A stretch of 8,978 bases of DNA from Paracoccaceae bacterium (GTDB taxonomy: Bacteria; Pseudomonadota; Alphaproteobacteria; Rhodobacterales; Rhodobacteraceae). Each line of letters opens with the position of its first letter. Within the stretch, counting starts at the first letter, position 1. The DNA lies in assembly GCA_012036325.1 (NCBI GenBank), contig JAAUPC010000124.1, positions 1 through 8,978 on the forward strand, given 5' to 3'. Positions 6,992 through 8,978 of the stretch are shown here, piece after piece. The notes under the pieces are model-generated. The model worked only from the letters and a program-made list of their open reading frames with translations. It made no database searches and had not been told where the DNA came from. The position numbers and the translations under genes were made by a program.

Positions 6992-7792
6992 TCAGCGGTC
7001 GATCTGCGCGCCCATCAGGGCGATGGCCTGCTGATAAACCGTTGCCGCGTTCCACTGCTTGATGACCTCGAAATTCGGCTCACCTTCCTGATAGCCCTTG
7101 CCCGGCTGCCAGCCCTTCTGGCGCAGGAAATTGGCGGTCGAGGCGAGGGCGTCGGTCATGTTGTAGAAATCCACCGTCCTGTCGCCATTGCCGTCCACAC
7201 CATAAGCCAGCGCATTTCCGGGCAGGAACTGAGTATGGCCAAGCTCACCATGCTTTGCGCCCACGGTCTGCATCGAGATTGACCCCTGGTCCACCAGCAT
7301 CAGCGCCCCGATCAGGTGGGGTTTGAAGAAATCGGACCGGCGGCAGTCATAGGTCAGCGTGGCAATGGCCGAGACGACGTTGGTGTCGCCCATGAAGCCG
7401 CCAAAAGCGGTTTCCATGCCGTGAATCGCAATCAGCACCCCGGCGGGCACCCCAAACTGGGCTTCAAGGGCGGCGTAGAATTCGGCGTTCTTGGCCTTGC
7501 GGCTGCGGCCCTGGGCGATGATCGTCTCGGCTCCGCGCACCTGCAGGAATTTGTCGAGGCTGTATTTGAAGCTTTTCTGGTTGCGGTCCGCACCGATGGT
7601 AGCCTTGGAATAAGAGGTCGCCATCAGCGCCTCAAGCCCGCGTTTGCCCACCCCGGCTGCCTTTGCCTCGGCTGCCATTTCGTCTTTCCAGGCCTCATAC
7701 TGACCGCCCGTGTCGCTGCAACTGGTGGCATGGGCTGCGAAGGGCAGGAAGGCAAGAAGGGCGGGGGCAGCAAGCCGGAGGAACAGGGTCAC
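6992..7792 (-). CDS. Periplasmic lytic murein transglycosylase, MltB/GH103 family
   Basis: This 266-aa exported enzyme would cleave peptidoglycan between MurNAc and GlcNAc, leaving a 1,6-anhydro end. Residues 1-22 are a signal peptide ending AHA. There is no lipobox, so it is soluble, unlike E. coli MltB. The SLT_2 core contains the catalytic Glu127 in AIHGMETAFGGFMGD, then GELGHTQFLPGNALAYGVD (182-200). The acidic loop DGNGDRTVDF (200-209) corresponds to the EF-hand-like calcium site of Slt35. The C-terminal region is NFLRQKGWQPGKGY. Cys25 and Cys150 may pair. The start is GTG at 7792; the first upstream in-frame stop is only 13 bases away, so no longer start exists. A run of seven C lies directly before it and no clear Shine-Dalgarno is seen. 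It sits between two identical tRNA-Glu genes on the same strand. Confidence 0.92.
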   Translation of the reverse strand: MTLFLRLAAPALLAFLPFAAHATSCSDTGGQYEAWKDEMAAEAKAAGVGKRGLEALMATSYSKATIGADRNQKSFKYSLDKFLQVRGAETIIAQGRSRKAKNAEFYAALEAQFGVPAGVLIAIHGMETAFGGFMGDTNVVSAIATLTYDCRRSDFFKPHLIGALMLVDQGSISMQTVGAKHGELGHTQFLPGNALAYGVDGNGDRTVDFYNMTDALASTANFLRQKGWQPGKGYQEGEPNFEVIKQWNAATVYQQAIALMGAQIDR

Positions 7793-7850
7793 GGGGGGGC
7801 GTACCTATGCAAAAGTTTCACGAAGCGCCCGTCGCGGCGCGGCAAGATCA

Positions 7851-7876
7851 GACACACTGCCCTGCAAGGGTGTGTC
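7851..7876. promoter_or_regulatory. Palindrome upstream of the transglycosylase gene (operator or tRNA terminator)
   Basis: GACACAC (7851-7857) and GTGTGTC (7870-7876) are perfect inverted arms. Nested inside is CCT/AGG around GCA, giving about 10 bp of stem with a 3-base bulge. On the - strand it follows tRNA-Glu by 22 bases, after a TTTTT run that is itself just beyond CCA. It overlaps a TTGACA (7878-7873) that could be a -35 element, but no convincing -10 follows at 16-18 bases. It could be a processing or terminator stem, or an operator. Confidence 0.4.
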
Positions 7877-7898
7877 AAGTCACGATGTCAGTAAAAAG

Positions 7899-7973
7899 TG
7901 GCAGCCCGTAGGGGAGTCGAACCCCTCTTACCTGGTTGAAAACCAGGTGTCCTAACCGATAGACGAACGGGCC
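7899..7973 (-). tRNA. tRNA-Glu (UUC), upstream copy
   Basis: This copy is identical over all 75 bases, including the encoded CCA, to the one at 6872-6946, with anticodon TTC in loop TTTTCAA. It follows recJ on the same strand. The 3' flank carries a TTTTT run absent from the other copy, so the identity stops at the gene boundary plus one base. Confidence 0.97.
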
Positions 7974-7984
7974 GCGCTTTCGGT

Positions 7985-8039
7985 GGCGGGTGAATAGAAC
8001 GGGTGCCGCTGATCTGCAAGCGGAATCTTGCGACCCGCC
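7985..8039 (-). terminator. Nested inverted repeat between recJ and tRNA-Glu
   Basis: GGCGGGT (7985-7991) and ACCCGCC (8033-8039) are perfect 7-base inverted arms 41 bases apart. Inside is a second stem, CCGCT/AGCGG (8006-8010 and 8019-8023). The structure starts four bases after the inferred recJ stop, so it may end or protect recJ mRNA. It overlaps the putative tRNA promoter. There is no T tract. Confidence 0.35.
7991..8019 (-). promoter_or_regulatory. Putative tRNA-Glu promoter (upstream copy)
   Basis: On the - strand TTGCAG (8019-8014) is followed after 17 bases by TATTCA (7996-7991), about 18 bases before the tRNA 5' end. The same TTGCA, 17-base spacing and TA-starting hexamer precede the other tRNA-Glu copy, which strengthens both calls. 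Confidence 0.45.
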
Positions 8040-8042
8040 TCG

Positions 8043-8978
8043 TCAGACCGGTGCGGCATCCTCGACCCGCAATTGCACCCTTGTACGGCCGTTCCAGTGG
8101 TTCAGCTCCAGCCGACCGGCAAGGTGGAACCGCTGATGGCCGGCGTTTTCCAGCGCGGGGCCAAGCGGGCCGTCGAAGGCCCGAAGAGGATCGCATCCAG
8201 ACCCGGCCCTGCGCCGTCAGACAGGGTTAGTTTCAGGTGGCTTTCGCCGATCCGCCGTGTGCTGAGGGAGCAATTGGCGAAGGCGAACCGGGGGGCGGGG
8301 GCGGCGGCACCGAAGGGGCCGGCATCCTCGATCTGTTCGATCAGGGCAACCGTGGCGGCTGAGGTGGTCAAGAGGCTGTCTATCCGCAGATCCAGCGGCC
8401 CGCTATCTCCCGCGCCTTGCCGGGCCAGAAGCTCGGCCAGACGGTCCATTGCCGGGGCAAGTTGCGCGCGGGTCAGGGACAGGCCCGCGGCCATCTTGTG
8501 CCCGCCACCTTTCAGGATCATCCCTTCGGCCGCAAGGCGCTGGATCGCGGCGCCAAGGTCCACCCCTGGGATCGACCGGGCCGAGCCTTTGCCGTCATCC
8601 CCATCAAAGCCGATCACGACCGAGGGGCGCTGGGCGGCCTCTTTCAGGCGGGCGGCGACGATGCCGACCACGCCGGGATGCCAGCCATCCCCCGCTGCCC
8701 AAACGAGTGGGGCCTGCAGACCCCGCGCTTCGGCCTGGGCCAGGGCTTCGATGCGGACCGCCTCGGTGATCTCACGCCGGTCGGTGTTCAGCTGGTCAAG
8801 CCGGGCAGCCATCGCGGCCGCCTCGCTGGGGTTGTCCGTCGCCAGAAGCCGCGCCCCAAGGTCTGCCTGCCCGATCCGGCCGCCCGCATTGACACGGGGG
8901 CCGAGGAGGAAGCCAAGCGTGTAGGTGGTGGGGGCCGTGATCCATCCGCGCGACATCGGCCAGGGCCCGCAGGCCGGG
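8043..8978 (-). CDS. recJ: Single-stranded-DNA exonuclease RecJ, C-terminal part, two frameshifts
   Basis: RecJ degrades single-stranded DNA 5' to 3' in RecFOR repair and mismatch repair. Only about the last 310 residues are here; the N-terminal DHH phosphoesterase core lies beyond the right edge. Visible are LGFLLGPRVNAGGRIGQADL, DGWHPGVVGIVAARLKEAAQ and the DHHA1 motif GGGHKMAAGLSL. Two frame breaks occur. Near 8942-8943 the upstream text PGLRALADVARM is in another frame from TAPTTYTLGF, which fits an extra G. Near 8180-8183 the frame with AILF shifts; a missing C restores FRAFDGPLGPALENAG, running to HLAGRLELNHWNGRTRVQLR and the stop at 8043. Without correction the frame ends at 8102. The recovered C-terminus looks normal, so sequencing error is the simpler reading, but decay is possible. 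Confidence 0.85.

Noticed and set aside
8028..8924. 298-codon open frame on the + strand
   Set aside because: Antisense of recJ; Ser/Arg/Pro-rich and without recognisable domains.
1..8978. CRISPR array, insertion sequence or phage integrase
   Set aside because: No regularly spaced repeats, transposase or integrase motifs were found; the only long repeat is the pair of tRNA-Glu genes.

Overview
This 9 kb stretch of high-GC DNA most likely comes from an alphaproteobacterium of the Rhodobacterales (Rhodobacter/Paracoccus-like). The reasons are the codon use, an H-NOX/HNOBA-GGDEF gene pair, a YnjBCD-type transporter with a split permease, a RecJ of that lineage, and tRNA-Glu genes next to recJ. 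The placement rests on recognising the proteins, not on a database search.

Layout. Bases 1-600 contain no confidently recognised gene: the reading frame with the best coding signal changes along the stretch, and the first ~350 bases differ in composition. From 601 to 2681 the + strand carries an unrecognised 133-aa protein, then a two-gene operon with a 4-base ATGA overlap: an H-NOX-fold (heme NO-binding) protein and a diguanylate cyclase made of an HNOBA-type sensor domain plus a GGDEF domain. Together they look like a signalling pair that would set cyclic-di-GMP levels. The H-NOX protein, however, lacks the proximal heme histidine and most of the YxSxR motif, so what it senses is open.

From 8978 back to 2717 everything is on the - strand: the C-terminal part of recJ, a tRNA-Glu(UUC), a periplasmic MltB-type lytic transglycosylase, a second identical tRNA-Glu(UUC), and a four-gene ABC importer of the YnjBCD type (binding protein, two permeases, ATPase). 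The importer converges on the diguanylate cyclase across a 35-base gap that holds a hairpin. Each tRNA has a similar putative promoter. A palindrome lies between the upstream tRNA and the transglycosylase gene, and a nested inverted repeat lies between recJ and that tRNA.

Sequence quality. The first permease gene has one single-base frameshift near 5221. recJ has two, near 8182 and 8942. In each case the protein resumes in another frame with the expected residues. This points either to consensus errors or to gene decay, and the left end may carry further frame breaks of the same kind. The most interesting biology is the degenerate H-NOX coupled to an HNOBA-GGDEF cyclase.
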